A program made the translations under genes and the position numbers. From positions 8,115,415-8,179,414 of the forward strand of contig NZ_CP075691.1 of assembly GCF_020026305.1 (NCBI RefSeq): a stretch of 64,000 bases of DNA, given 5' to 3'. The notes beneath the pieces were generated by a model, which worked only from the letters and a program-made list of their open reading frames with translations, was not told the DNA's origin and searched no databases. This stretch comes from Streptomyces sp. 135. Its GTDB lineage: Bacteria; Actinomycetota; Actinomycetes; Streptomycetales; Streptomycetaceae. Positions 36,331 to 45,708 of this stretch are shown here, in pieces. Position 1 is the stretch's first letter, and every line of letters begins with the position of its first letter.

Positions 36331-37673
36331 CAGGACACCTCGGGTTCGGGGGCTTCGGTCGGCGCCGCGTCCCGCGCCGTGCGGAACCCGGAGAAGATCT
36401 GCCGCCGCACCGGGTGGTCCCAGTTGCGGAACGTGCCCCGGCAGGCCACCGCGTCCACGGAGAACGCCCCGCCGCGCAGCACCTTGTGGTCGCCGCCGAA
36501 GAACACGTCCGAGTACTCGCGGTAGGGGAAGGCGGCGAAGCCCGGGTAGGGCAGGAAGTCGCTGGACGTCCACTCCCATACGTCGCCGATCAATTGGCGT
36601 ATGCCGTACGGGGATTCGCCTGCCGGGTAGCTGCCCGCCGGGGCGGGGCGCAGATGCCGCTGTCCGAGGTTCGCGTGTTCCGGGGTGGGGTCCGCGTCGC
36701 CCCACGGGTAGCGCAGGGAGCGGTCGGTGACCGGGTCGTGCCGGGCGGCCTTCTCCCACTCCTCCTCGCTGGGCAGACGCCGGCCCGCCCAGCGCGCGTA
36801 CGCGTCGGCCTCGTACCAGCTCACGTGCAGCACCGGCTCGTCGGCGGGCACCGGCTCCACCGTCCCGAAGTGACGCCGCAGCCACTGCCCTCCCTCGCGG
36901 CGCCAGAACAGCGGAGCGCGCAGCCCGTTCCGACGCACCATCGCCCAGCCCGCCGGTGACCACCAGCGGATCTCCTCATAGCCGCCGTCGTCGATGAAAC
37001 GCTGGTACGCGGCGTTCGTCACCGGTGTGGTGTCGATGAAGAACGGCGGGACCAGGCGGCGGTGCGCCGGGCGTTCGTTGTCCAGGGCCCAGGGCTCGGT
37101 GGAGGTGCCCATGGTGAACGGGCCGCCGGGGACCAGGACTTCGCTCGGCCCGGTGAAGGGCGGCCCAGGCTCCGGGTCCGGCGCGGTGAGCGCGGTGGGC
37201 CCCGAGCGCAGCTGGTGCGTGATGAGCATCGTCTCGTCGTGCTGCTGCTCGTGCTGCGCGATCATCCCGAACGCGAAGCCCGCGTCGGTGAGCGGAGTGC
37301 CGTGCAGCGGCGTCTTCTCCAGTACGTCGAGCGCCCGGCCCCGCACCTCGGCCGCGTACCCCCTGGCCTCGGCGGGCGTGAGCAGCGGCAGGCTCGGCCG
37401 CTCGGCTCGGGGGTGCTCGAAGGCGTCGTAGAGCGAGTCGATCTCGGGCCGCATGGCGTCGCGGCCCGCGACCGCGCGCAGCAGCCACTGCTCCTCCTGG
37501 TTGCCTATGTGTGCGAGGTCCCAGACCAGCGGTGACATCAACGGCGAGTGCTGCGCGGTCAGTTCACTGTCCTCGACACAGGAGGTGAGGAGGGTGGTGC
37601 GGTCGCGGGCGGCCAGGAGCGCGGCGAGCGCGCGCTCGCGCAGGGCCGCCGCATCCGTGGTGGAGCTGTTCAT
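36330..37673 (-). CDS. egtB: Hercynine oxygenase EgtB (sulfoxide synthase)
   Basis: Protein of 447 residues. It joins gamma-Glu-Cys (or Cys) to hercynine using non-haem iron and O2. The N-terminal DinB-like domain provides the His ligands (DLAHIGNQEEQW and HEQQHDET). The C-terminal sulfatase-modifying-factor-type domain starts at VPGGPFTMGT and includes RLPSEEEWEKAAR and GDVWEWTSSDF. The presence of egtA in the operon suggests the glutamylcysteine-dependent form. The start overlaps the egtA stop by 4 bp. Confidence 0.95.
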   Translation of the reverse strand: MNSSTTDAAALRERALAALLAARDRTTLLTSCVEDSELTAQHSPLMSPLVWDLAHIGNQEEQWLLRAVAGRDAMRPEIDSLYDAFEHPRAERPSLPLLTPAEARGYAAEVRGRALDVLEKTPLHGTPLTDAGFAFGMIAQHEQQHDETMLITHQLRSGPTALTAPDPEPGPPFTGPSEVLVPGGPFTMGTSTEPWALDNERPAHRRLVPPFFIDTTPVTNAAYQRFIDDGGYEEIRWWSPAGWAMVRRNGLRAPLFWRREGGQWLRRHFGTVEPVPADEPVLHVSWYEADAYARWAGRRLPSEEEWEKAARHDPVTDRSLRYPWGDADPTPEHANLGQRHLRPAPAGSYPAGESPYGIRQLIGDVWEWTSSDFLPYPGFAAFPYREYSDVFFGGDHKVLRGGAFSVDAVACRGTFRNWDHPVRRQIFSGFRTARDAAPTEAPEPEVS

Positions 37674-39010
37674 CGTCGGGCGTCCTTCCCCGAGGCGTCA
37701 TGGTGTCGATGGGCGTCGCCGAGACCGTCCAGGAGGTCGTCGGCGGGGCAGCGGCCCCGTGCGACGTACCGGTCGGCGTACGTGGCGACGGCGTCCCGCG
37801 TCGAGGCGTCCGCGCCCATCCGGGGCAGCGCGTCGGCGGCGGCGGCGAAGCAGACGGCGGCGGCCTCGCGCAGCTCGGCGTCGGCGAGGCCGTGGCGCGC
37901 CGCGTCCAGCCACAGCGGGCTGTGCGGCGCGGCAGGCGAGCCCGGCGGCCCGTCGCGCTCGGCCAGCGGCTTGACGGCGCGGTAGGCGGTCTCGGCCGCC
38001 TCCGGGTCGTCGAACAGCGCGCTCGTCACGGCGAGCGGTACGACCCAGCCGTCGTCGCCCGGCTGGGCGTCCACCATGCGCAGCTCCAGGTGGCCGCGCG
38101 GACGCACCGGCGGGAACAGCGTGGTCAGGTGGTAGTCGACGTCGTCACGCGTGGGCGGCCGCGGCAGGCCCGAGCGGGTCCAGGCGCGGAAGGTGAGCCC
38201 TTCCGGGACACGCCAAGGCCCGTCGCCGGGTGCTCCCTTGACGCACATGACCGGTGCGTCGAGGGCGTGCCGTGTCCAGGCCTCGCGCGGCTCCCCGTCG
38301 AGCGGCGGGGCGCCGGATCTGCCGGGTTCGATGCCCGCCCACACGGCCTGCCGGGTGGACCGCCAGCCGGTGGCACGGCCGTCCTGGAGCGGCGAGTTGG
38401 CGAACGCGGCGACCAGGACGGGCCCGAGCAGATGCGCGAGGCGCCAGCGGCGCGCGTAACCGAGCGGGCCCGGCTCCTCGTACCCGGCGTCCAGACAGAT
38501 CTGCACGGACGCCGTCGAGCACATCATGCGGCGCCCGGCGGGGCCGCCGCGGTCGAGGCTGGACTCCAGGGCGTCGTAGCGGGGCTCGCGCAGGATCCGT
38601 GCCGGGGGCCGCCACGGGTCGGCGCCGATGCCGCTGAGGGTGAGGCGGTGGGAGCGTAACGCGTCGCGGACGAGGCCGAGATCGGCCCGCATGGCCGAGA
38701 CGCACTCCGTCAGGGAAGCGGCGGGCAGCGAGCTGAGCTCCAGCTGGCCACCGGGTTCGACGGTGAGTGACGCGTGCAGGGGCAGGGCCCGCAGTGCGGC
38801 GTAGGCCGCTTCGAGGCGGGCGGTAGGGACGGGCACATGGGCCAGTCCAGGTTCGTGGACGAGCCACTCCAGTTCGACACCGGTGGTGCGAGGCGGCCCC
38901 GTCTTGAAGCAGATGCCGCGGACCAGGGCCTCCACTTCCGCCTCGGTCACCGGGTCCGGTGCCTCCGTGCGCGGCGGGGGGCGGTGCTTCGTACAGTCTC
39001 CTTCAGGCAT
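37670..39010 (-). CDS. egtA: Glutamate-cysteine ligase EgtA
   Basis: Protein of 446 residues of the glutamate-cysteine ligase type that makes gamma-glutamylcysteine for EgtB. Family marks: TGVELEWLVHEPG near the N terminus, LTVEPGGQLELSS, and the histidine/arginine-rich GHLELRMVDAQPGDDGW late in the protein. The ATG at 39010 follows a GGAAGGATT-like ribosome site; upstream in-frame codons lie in the promoter region. It is the first gene of egtABCD and divergent from the macrodomain gene, with 159 bp between them. No egtE-like C-S lyase gene is in this window. Confidence 0.93.
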   Translation of the reverse strand: MPEGDCTKHRPPPRTEAPDPVTEAEVEALVRGICFKTGPPRTTGVELEWLVHEPGLAHVPVPTARLEAAYAALRALPLHASLTVEPGGQLELSSLPAASLTECVSAMRADLGLVRDALRSHRLTLSGIGADPWRPPARILREPRYDALESSLDRGGPAGRRMMCSTASVQICLDAGYEEPGPLGYARRWRLAHLLGPVLVAAFANSPLQDGRATGWRSTRQAVWAGIEPGRSGAPPLDGEPREAWTRHALDAPVMCVKGAPGDGPWRVPEGLTFRAWTRSGLPRPPTRDDVDYHLTTLFPPVRPRGHLELRMVDAQPGDDGWVVPLAVTSALFDDPEAAETAYRAVKPLAERDGPPGSPAAPHSPLWLDAARHGLADAELREAAAVCFAAAADALPRMGADASTRDAVATYADRYVARGRCPADDLLDGLGDAHRHHDASGKDARR

Positions 39011-39169
39011 GCGGGAATCCTTCCAGTCAGGGGTGCTCGTCACACCCAAAACCCTCAAGGCCGATCGCACAAGAGTGCCCTTGCGGCCGTTCCCGCACCA
39101 GGAATTTCTGTTGCGCCGACCGACACGCCCGGCTCACCATGCGTTCATGAACGACACGGGGGAGCGGGC

Positions 39170-40018
39170 ATGAGCGCCCGGCTGCGCGCGGTGGCGCAGG
39201 AGACGGAGCAGATCGTCGCGGCGGGCGCGTACACCACGCCGGGCGGCCGGAAGGCGGTCATCGGCGACTCGGTGACGGCGGCCCGTGCAGGCACCCGCAT
39301 GTTCGGTCCGGAGCCGGTGGACGCAGGCACGCCCCGGCGCGAGCCCGTCCCGACCGTCTTCGAGGTCACCGGCGAGAGCAGCCTGGAAGCGGCGCGCAGA
39401 CTCACCGCTGACGCGGGGACCACGGCGGGCCGCTCACCCCTCGCCGTCCTCAACTTCTCGTCCGCGCGCAACCCCGGCGGCGGCTATCTGAACGGCGCGC
39501 AGGCACAGGAGGAAGCGCTCTGCCGAGCCTCCGCGCTCCACACCTGCCTGCTTGAGGCGCGCGCCTTCTACGACCACCACCGGGCCCACCGCGACCCCTT
39601 CTACACCGACCGCGTGATCCACTCGCCCTCGGTCCCCGTCTTCCGCGACGACCGCGGACAGCTGCTGGAGTCGCCCTACCTCGTCGGCTTCCTCACCTCG
39701 GCGGCGCCGAACGCCGGGGTGATCCGCCGCAGCGCCCCCGAGCGCGCCGCCGACATCCCGCACGCCGTGGCGGGGCGCGCCGCCCGCGTCCTGGAGACGG
39801 CGCTCGCGTGCGGCTACCGCCGCCTGGTCCTCGGCGCGTGGGGCTGCGGCGTGTTCATGAACGACCCCGCGCACGTCGCGGGCGCCTTCCGGACGCTGCT
39901 CGGCGAAGGCGGCCGGTTCGCGGGGCGGTTCGACCACGTCGTGTTCGGGGTGCTCGACCGCACCAGGGGCGCGGTGACGCGCGGGGCCTTCGAGCGGGCG
40001 TTCGCCGATCACCGATGA
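39170..40018 (+). CDS. TIGR02452-family macrodomain protein (PARG-like)
   Basis: Protein of 282 residues. The pattern LAVLNFSSARNPGGGYLNGAQAQEEALCRAS is the ADP-ribose-binding and catalytic loop of microbial poly(ADP-ribose) glycohydrolase-like macrodomains: Gly-rich GGGY followed by the acidic AQEE pair. VLGAWGCGVFMNDP is the second conserved loop. It probably removes ADP-ribose from proteins, nucleic acids or metabolites. The ATG at 39170 follows GGGGGAG. It is a single gene with no toxin partner seen. Confidence 0.9.
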   Translation: MSARLRAVAQETEQIVAAGAYTTPGGRKAVIGDSVTAARAGTRMFGPEPVDAGTPRREPVPTVFEVTGESSLEAARRLTADAGTTAGRSPLAVLNFSSARNPGGGYLNGAQAQEEALCRASALHTCLLEARAFYDHHRAHRDPFYTDRVIHSPSVPVFRDDRGQLLESPYLVGFLTSAAPNAGVIRRSAPERAADIPHAVAGRAARVLETALACGYRRLVLGAWGCGVFMNDPAHVAGAFRTLLGEGGRFAGRFDHVVFGVLDRTRGAVTRGAFERAFADHR

Positions 40019-40118
40019 AGGCAGTCGAAAGGGCCACCGTAGAACGGAAGGGTCACCGTGGAACCTGTCCGGCCCAATCCGCGGAGCGGGCTTCCCCCAC
40101 GGCCCGCAGGCTCGGTCC

Positions 40119-41198
40119 ATGGTGTTTCGACTCCCGCGCAGAACCCGTGCCCTGACCGCTCTCGCCGCCCTCACCGCGGCCTCGGCGCTCGCCCCGCTCC
40201 CGGCCGCCTCCGACCCGGCCCCGCCGCCCGCCGCCGCCCCGCCGTCCCGCACCGCCTCCGCCTGGCTCCCGTACTGGGACCAGGACAACGCGTACGAGAC
40301 CGCCCTTCGCCACGCCGGCCAACTGCACACCGTCAGCCCCTTCTGGTACGAGGCGAAGGCGGACGGATCCGTCGGCAAACACTTCAGCGCCGAGGAGCAG
40401 CGCGTCGTCGACGGGCTGCACGGGGCGGGCATCAAGGTCGTGCCGACCGTCATGGAGAAGATGCCGCGCGGCGCCCTGGCCGCCCTGGTGACCGACCCCG
40501 ACCGCCGCGCCGGCCACGTCAAGAACCTGCTCGCCCTCATGGACGGCCGTGACTACGACGGCCTCGACCTCGACTACGAGACCATCGCGCCGACCGGCGA
40601 CGCCGACTACGAGAAGGTCCGTGACGGCTACGCCACGATGGTCACCGACCTCTGCCGCGCACTGCGCGCCCTGCGCAAGGAATGCGTCATCACCGTCTCC
40701 CCGAAGACCGCGGGCACCGGCCGCGTCTGGGACTACACACGCCTCGGCGCCGCCGCCGACCGGCTGCGCATCATGGCCTACAACCTGCACTGGGCCGAGG
40801 GCCGGCCGGGCCCGCTCTCCACCCCCGCCTGGTACGACGACATCCTGACCCGCGCCACCGCCGAAGTGCCGCGCGCCAAACTGGAGATGGGGCTGCCCGC
40901 CTACGGCTGGGACTGGGCCGTCGGCAAGCCCGGCCGCGCCCGCCACGTCACGTCCAGGAGCGCGGAAGCGCTGCGCCGCAAGGTGGGCGCGCCCTACCGC
41001 ATCGACCCCGCCTCCGGTACACCCCACTTCACGTACAAGGAGGGCGGCACGACCCGCGAGGTCTGGTACCAGGACGCGCGCGGCACCGCCGCGCACCTGC
41101 CCGTCCTGCGCAAGCACGGCGTGGACAGGACGGTGCTGTGGGCGCTCGGCTTCGAGGACCCGGAGCTGTGGCGCACGCTGGCGACGCCCGGGACCTGA
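40119..41198 (+). CDS. Secreted glycoside hydrolase family 18 protein
   Basis: Protein of 359 residues with a signal peptide (about residues 1-31, hydrophobic ALTALAALTAASALA). The GH18 catalytic motif is YDGLDLDYE with the acid Glu154 and Asp150/Asp152. LRIMAYNLHWAEG and KLEMGLPAYGWDW are further GH18 landmarks. It resembles the spore-cortex/peptidoglycan hydrolase (YaaH) branch more than classic chitinases, but the substrate is not proven. It ends convergently with the RTX-repeat gene, 120 bp away, where I see no clean terminator. Confidence 0.88.
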   Translation: MVFRLPRRTRALTALAALTAASALAPLPAASDPAPPPAAAPPSRTASAWLPYWDQDNAYETALRHAGQLHTVSPFWYEAKADGSVGKHFSAEEQRVVDGLHGAGIKVVPTVMEKMPRGALAALVTDPDRRAGHVKNLLALMDGRDYDGLDLDYETIAPTGDADYEKVRDGYATMVTDLCRALRALRKECVITVSPKTAGTGRVWDYTRLGAAADRLRIMAYNLHWAEGRPGPLSTPAWYDDILTRATAEVPRAKLEMGLPAYGWDWAVGKPGRARHVTSRSAEALRRKVGAPYRIDPASGTPHFTYKEGGTTREVWYQDARGTAAHLPVLRKHGVDRTVLWALGFEDPELWRTLATPGT

Positions 41199-41318
41199 CG
41201 GCACCTCGGGCCACCCCCGGCCCGGAGGCCCGGGTCGAGGGGCGGCCCGCGGTCCGTGCGCGGCCGCTGCCCCGGTTCAGGGAAGCTGTCCGCTCCCCGG
41301 TGCGGTTCAGGGGGCCGT

Positions 41319-42173
41319 TCAGTCCTGGTGGAGTTCGTTGCGGCCCGGACCGCCGGAGAGCTTGTCGGTTCCCGTGCCGCCCCACAGGACGTCGTCGCCG
41401 CTGTTCCCCCACAGCGTGTCGTCGCCCGCCTCGCCGTACAGCTTGTCGTTGCCCTTGCCGCCGTAGAGGACGTCGGCGCCACCCCTGCCGTACAGGACGT
41501 CGCTGCCGTCCTCGCCGTGCAGGGTGTTCTCCTCGCCCGTGCCGGTCAGGGAGTCGTTGCCGGGGCCGCCGAAGCAGTCCTGGCTGCAACGGGTCAGGGT
41601 GTCGTTCCCGGCGTCGCCCCACGGGCCGAAGCCGAACGGTCCGCCGCCGCCGTCGAGACGGTCGTCGCCGTCACCGCCGTGCAGGAGCGCGGACTCCGAC
41701 GCCTTGATGACGTCGTTGCCGCTGCCGCCGTAGATCCCGGCCCAGGCCTGGCTGTCCGGCGCTAGGGTCGCGGTGTCGTCCAGGTCGCCGAGGTCGATGT
41801 CGTAGCTGTCGGAGTCGTCCGAGTTCTCCGGGATCTTGACCGCGCACCGCACGACGGTGCGGTCGCCCTCCTCGGGGTACGCGCACTCGTCCCACTCCGC
41901 CGCGTCGGCGGAGATGGCGATGTCGTACCGGTCGTGGAAGGTGAGGACGTAGTAGGACTCGTGCTCGCCGCGGTGATCGATCTTCTCGTCGACCGTCACC
42001 TGGTTCTGCTGGCCCGGCGCCGCCTTGTACCAGAGCTCGCCGTCCGCGAGGACGACGGAGGCCGTGGCCTCGGCGGCGGACGGGGCGGCCTGGACGGTCG
42101 ACGCCGTTAAGCAGGCCGTGCCGAGGGCGAGGGCGAGAGTGGCGGTGGCCGCGATGGTCCGGTGAACGCGCAT
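41319..42173 (-). CDS. Secreted calcium-binding RTX-repeat protein (TTA-containing)
   Basis: Protein of 284 residues. A signal peptide (TIAATATLALALGTACLTASTVQA) is followed by a Streptomyces-specific N-terminal domain (about 30-150). About ten RTX-type nonapeptides GGxGxDxLx then bind Ca2+ as a parallel beta-roll (for example GGSGNDVIK, GGKGNDKLY, GNSGDDVLW). No catalytic domain or type-I secretion partner is visible. Codon 22 is TTA (42108-42110), so translation should depend on the bldA tRNA and thus on developmental stage. The ATG at 42173 gives a proper signal peptide; longer starts do not. Confidence 0.85.
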   Translation of the reverse strand: MRVHRTIAATATLALALGTACLTASTVQAAPSAAEATASVVLADGELWYKAAPGQQNQVTVDEKIDHRGEHESYYVLTFHDRYDIAISADAAEWDECAYPEEGDRTVVRCAVKIPENSDDSDSYDIDLGDLDDTATLAPDSQAWAGIYGGSGNDVIKASESALLHGGDGDDRLDGGGGPFGFGPWGDAGNDTLTRCSQDCFGGPGNDSLTGTGEENTLHGEDGSDVLYGRGGADVLYGGKGNDKLYGEAGDDTLWGNSGDDVLWGGTGTDKLSGGPGRNELHQD

Positions 42174-42445
42174 GCGGAAGTGACCCCTCAGGGTGTGTGC
42201 GGTGGTGCTTCTGGTCACCCGGTTAGACAGGAGGACCGAGAACGGCGTTGCCCGGCGGCCCATGAACAGTGGCGGACGGCGTGGTGACCGATACGTGACA
42301 GCGCGGCGGTGCGGCCGGTGGTGACGGGGCGTGGGTCGCCTGGTGGTGATGGAGCGTCAGCGTCACGTGGTGGTGCGGCGTGCGTCGCGCAAGGCCCGCC
42401 GAGACGGCCCACGCGACCCGACCGAGCAGGCGCGCGCCCCCGCTG

Positions 42446-43882
42446 CTAAGGCGCCGGTGCCGCGTCCGGGACCGGCGCCGGCCACCGCTCGTACCACCGC
42501 TGGTCCGCCTCCAACTGCGCGGCCAGGGACACCAGCAGCGGCTCGCTGCCCTCGGGCCCCAGTAGCTGGGCGCCGACCGGGAGACCGCCCGCCACATGCC
42601 CTGCGGGGACGTTGACGCCCGGCCAGCCGAGGACGTTCCACGGCCACGCGTAGGGGCAGGCGGCGATCATCGCCCGGTCGGTGCGCCAGCCGCTGAGGGC
42701 GGCAAGCGTGCCGATCCCGGGCGGGGGAGCGGCGGTGGTCGGCGTGATCACCACGTCGTACGCCGTGAAGACCGCGCCCACCCGACGGTGCAGCACGGCC
42801 TCGGCGCGGCGCGCGAGCCGCAGCGGCGCGCCGCCCAACAGCCGCCCCAGCCGGGCCGATTCACGCGTACGCCGGTCCAGGAGCGCGACGTCGGGGACGT
42901 GCCGCGTCCACTCGGCGATGCCCGCCGTGGCGCGCGGCACGAACGCCAGGCCGATCTGCCCGTAGTCCGGATCCGCCTCCTCCACGTCGTGCCCGAGCGC
43001 GGCGAGCCGGTCGGCCAGCGCGACGACCCGCTGCCGCACCGCCGGGTCCAGCCGCTTGGGCGTCGCCGTGAACGGCATGCGCAGGGACAGCGCGATCCGC
43101 AGCCGCCCCGGCTCGCGCGTCGCGGCCTCGGCGGCCCGCACGGCGGGCGGCCGGTGCGGATCGCCCGGGTGGTTACCGCTCGCCGCGTCCAGCAGCAGCG
43201 CGGCGTCGGCGACGGTCCTGGCGAGCGGGCCGTTGACGGTGATGCCCTGGAACGCCTCGGGCCACGGCCACGTCGATATCCGCCCGCGCTGCGGCTTGAT
43301 GCCCACCAGATGCGTCCAGGCGGCCGGTATGCGCACCGAGCCCGCGCCGTCCGAGCCGAGCGCGGCCGGGACCAGGCCCGCGGCGACCGCGGCCGCCGAG
43401 CCGCCCGACGAACCGCCCGGCGTATGCCCGGTGTGCCAAGGATTGCGCGTGTCGCCGAAGCCGGGCCCCTCCGTGAAGGGCCACTGCCCCAGCTCACACG
43501 TGTTGGTCTTGCCGACGATCACTGCACCGGACGCCCGCAGCCGCCGCACCGCCTCGCAGTCCTTGGACTTCGGCGGGAAGTCGCCCCTGCACCCGAACGC
43601 GGTCGGCTCGCCCGCCACGTCCATGTCGTCCTTGACCGCGAGCGGCACGCCGAGCAACGGCCGGTCCGCGAACGGCCCGCCCGCCGCCAGCTCCCGGTCG
43701 GCCGCGTCCGCCTCCGCGAGCGCCGCCTCGGCCCGCACCCGCCTGAAGGCGTTCAGCGAGGGCTGCGCCGCCTCGATCCTGGCCAGCGTCCGCTCGGTCA
43801 GCGCACGCGAGGACACCTCTCCCTCGGCCAGCGCGCGGGCGGTGCGCGCCAGCCCATCGGCACGGTCACGGTCGGCAGTCAT
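42446..43882 (-). CDS. Amidase (amidase-signature family)
   Basis: Protein of 478 residues of the amidase-signature family. The Ser-cisSer-Lys triad is visible: Lys84 in LAVKDDMDV, Ser158/159 in TPGGSSGGS, and nucleophile Ser182 in GSDGAGSVRIPAA. It hydrolyses carboxamides; the substrate is unknown. It is not GatA, since no gatB or gatC adjoins. The ATG at 43882 is chosen because homology begins at ADGLARTARAL shortly after. The upstream extension lies in the promoter shared with the divergent LacI-family gene. Confidence 0.92.
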   Translation of the reverse strand: MTADRDRADGLARTARALAEGEVSSRALTERTLARIEAAQPSLNAFRRVRAEAALAEADAADRELAAGGPFADRPLLGVPLAVKDDMDVAGEPTAFGCRGDFPPKSKDCEAVRRLRASGAVIVGKTNTCELGQWPFTEGPGFGDTRNPWHTGHTPGGSSGGSAAAVAAGLVPAALGSDGAGSVRIPAAWTHLVGIKPQRGRISTWPWPEAFQGITVNGPLARTVADAALLLDAASGNHPGDPHRPPAVRAAEAATREPGRLRIALSLRMPFTATPKRLDPAVRQRVVALADRLAALGHDVEEADPDYGQIGLAFVPRATAGIAEWTRHVPDVALLDRRTRESARLGRLLGGAPLRLARRAEAVLHRRVGAVFTAYDVVITPTTAAPPPGIGTLAALSGWRTDRAMIAACPYAWPWNVLGWPGVNVPAGHVAGGLPVGAQLLGPEGSEPLLVSLAAQLEADQRWYERWPAPVPDAAPAP

Positions 43883-44040
43883 GTGGGGGCACCTTCGGTC
43901 GGCGACGGGTGACCGCACGGTAACCGGCGAGCGGCCCAACACGGAACGCCGCCAAGGGACTTCACGCCGACCTCCGCGCGGGACCCGGGCACCCGCCCGC
44001 CCGCGCCCGTTCCGCCGCCGTCTGCGAGGATGCCGATGTC

Positions 44041-45075
44041 ATGGTGCAGATACCGAACCAGCAGCCCGCACAGCGCTCCGTGCCGACGAGCGCCGACGTC
44101 GCACGCCTGGCGGGAGTCTCGCGCGCGACCGTCAGCTACGTCCTCAACAACGCCAGCGCCGTGCGCATCAGCGAGCCCACGCGCCGCCGCGTCCACGACG
44201 CCGCCAGAGAACTCGGATACGTGCCGCACGCCGCCGCCCGCAGCCTGCGCGCCGGACACAGCCGCATGGTCCTCATGCCCACCTCGGAGATCCCGATGGG
44301 CCCGCTCTTCGGCAGGTTCTTCAACGAACTCCAGTGGGCACTCAGCCGTCTCGACTACACCGTCGTGCAGTACGCGAGCCTCGGCATGACGGGCGAGGAC
44401 GCCGCCCGCGCCTGGGCGGAGCTGCGCCCGGTGGCCGTCCTCGCGCCCGACGCCTCCGCGCTCGGACCGCGCGGCGTGACGGTCCTGAAGCGGTCCGGCG
44501 CCAAGGCCGTCTTCACCCTCGGACCGCAGCGCGTCGAGGGCGCGCACGCGCTCCTCATGGACGGACGCCGGGTGGGGGAGGCCGCGGCCCTGCACCTGCT
44601 GGCTCGCGGGCGGCGCCGGATCGGCGCGATCGTTCCCACCGAGCCCGGCCTGGAGATCTTCTCGCGCCCCCGCGTCGAAGGGCTGCACCGGGCGGTCGAG
44701 ACCGCGCACATCACCGGCGCCTCGGTCACGGAACTGCCCCTCGCCCACACGGAGGAGTCCGCCGCCGCGCTCGCGGCCCGCTGGCGCTCCCTGGGCCTCG
44801 ATGCCGTCTTCGCGTACAACGACGAGTACGCGATGCTCGTGATGCGGGCACTCCAGGACGAAGGCATCGCCATCCCCGAGGAGGCGGCCGTCATCGGCTC
44901 CGACGACCTGATGCTCGGCAGACTGCTGAGGCCCCGGCTCAGCACCGTCCGCATCGAGCTGCCCTCGGGGCGCGGCCTCGCGGAACTCGTCGACCGCGTG
45001 GTGCGCGACCCGGGCGCCGGACCCGAGGTGCACGACGTGCTCGCGGCGGACATCGTGCACCGCGAGTCCAGCTAG
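44041..45075 (+). CDS. LacI-family transcriptional regulator
   Basis: Protein of 344 residues. The helix-turn-helix is SADVARLAGVSRATVSYVLNN (about residues 17-37) with hinge RRVHDAARELGYVPHAAARSLR. The periplasmic-binding-protein-like effector domain ends with AVIGSDDLMLGRLLRPRLSTVR. The region after GHSRMVLM is less conserved than in sugar-responsive members. It is divergent from the amidase, which may be its target, but no clear operator was found in the 158-bp gap. A hairpin follows the stop. Confidence 0.92.
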   Translation: MVQIPNQQPAQRSVPTSADVARLAGVSRATVSYVLNNASAVRISEPTRRRVHDAARELGYVPHAAARSLRAGHSRMVLMPTSEIPMGPLFGRFFNELQWALSRLDYTVVQYASLGMTGEDAARAWAELRPVAVLAPDASALGPRGVTVLKRSGAKAVFTLGPQRVEGAHALLMDGRRVGEAAALHLLARGRRRIGAIVPTEPGLEIFSRPRVEGLHRAVETAHITGASVTELPLAHTEESAAALAARWRSLGLDAVFAYNDEYAMLVMRALQDEGIAIPEEAAVIGSDDLMLGRLLRPRLSTVRIELPSGRGLAELVDRVVRDPGAGPEVHDVLAADIVHRESS

Positions 45076-45080
45076 TCGGC

Positions 45081-45107
45081 CCGGCCGGTCGGGGGAGGAC
45101 CGGCCGG
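45081..45107. terminator. Hairpin between convergent LacI and thioredoxin genes
   Basis: CCGGCCGGTC and GACCGGCCGG form a perfect 10-bp stem with a 7-nt loop, five bases after the LacI-gene stop and 11 bases before the thioredoxin stop. Confidence 0.75.
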
Positions 45108-45118
45108 CACCTTCCTCC

Positions 45119-45544
45119 CTACTGGCCCTCGCCCTGGCTCTGTCCCTGACCCGGGCCCTCTCCCTGCTCCTGCTGCTTGGCCTGCTCCTCGGCGACCTGC
45201 CGGCGGACCTCGTCCATGTCCAGGTTCCTGGCCTGGCCGATGACATCCGTGAGCGCCGCCTCGGGCAGCGCGCCCGGCTGGGCGAAGACCGCGACCTGAT
45301 CACGGACGATCATCAGCGTCGGGATCGACTGGATGTTGAAGGCGGCGGCCAGCTCCGGCTGCGCCTCCGTGTCGACCTTGGCGAAGACCAGGTCGGGGTT
45401 GGCCTCGGCGGCCTTCTCGTAGACCGGGGCGAACTGCTTGCAAGGACCGCACCACGAAGCCCAGAAGTCGATCAGAACGAACTCGTTGTCCGTGACCGTC
45501 TGGTCGAAGTTCTCCTTGGTGAGCTCCAGTGTCGCGTTGCTCAT
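45119..45544 (-). CDS. trxA: Thioredoxin with Gln/Gly-rich C-terminal tail
   Basis: Protein of 141 residues. The thioredoxin domain spans about residues 1-108 with active site Cys32-Gly-Pro-Cys35, the cis-Pro loop SIPTLM and the buried Asp region VLIDFWAS. Instead of ending there, it continues with a charged helix (about 108-125, MDEVRRQVAEEQAKQQ) and a tail made almost only of Gln, Gly and Glu. Function is protein disulfide reduction. The divergent neighbour is a flavin disulfide oxidoreductase, though not a thioredoxin reductase by sequence. Confidence 0.93.
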   Translation of the reverse strand: MSNATLELTKENFDQTVTDNEFVLIDFWASWCGPCKQFAPVYEKAAEANPDLVFAKVDTEAQPELAAAFNIQSIPTLMIVRDQVAVFAQPGALPEAALTDVIGQARNLDMDEVRRQVAEEQAKQQEQGEGPGQGQSQGEGQ

Positions 45545-45597
45545 GGTGTCCCTGCTTCCTGATGTGGGGCATGGCCGCTGTCGACAACGGCCGATGG

Positions 45598-45607
45598 TAC
45601 GTACGTA
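45598..45607. promoter_or_regulatory. TACGTACGTA palindrome in the thioredoxin/oxidoreductase promoter region
   Basis: Perfect 10-bp palindrome in the 164-bp intergenic region between divergent redox genes, 54 bp from the thioredoxin start. It could be a dimeric repressor site. Short palindromes also occur by chance. Confidence 0.3.
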
Positions 45608-45708
45608 TTCCGCCCGTCACGCGCACGGAAGTGTTCCCTGCGTGCACGGGCGTGTCCCGCGCGCTTACCCATGTGGCCCCGGCGCACACCTGCCGACAGA
45701 CTGTCCCC

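Noticed and set aside
41199..41318. Terminator between the GH18 and RTX genes
   Set aside because: GC-rich runs allow several weak pairings but no stem stands out as it does at the other convergent junctions.
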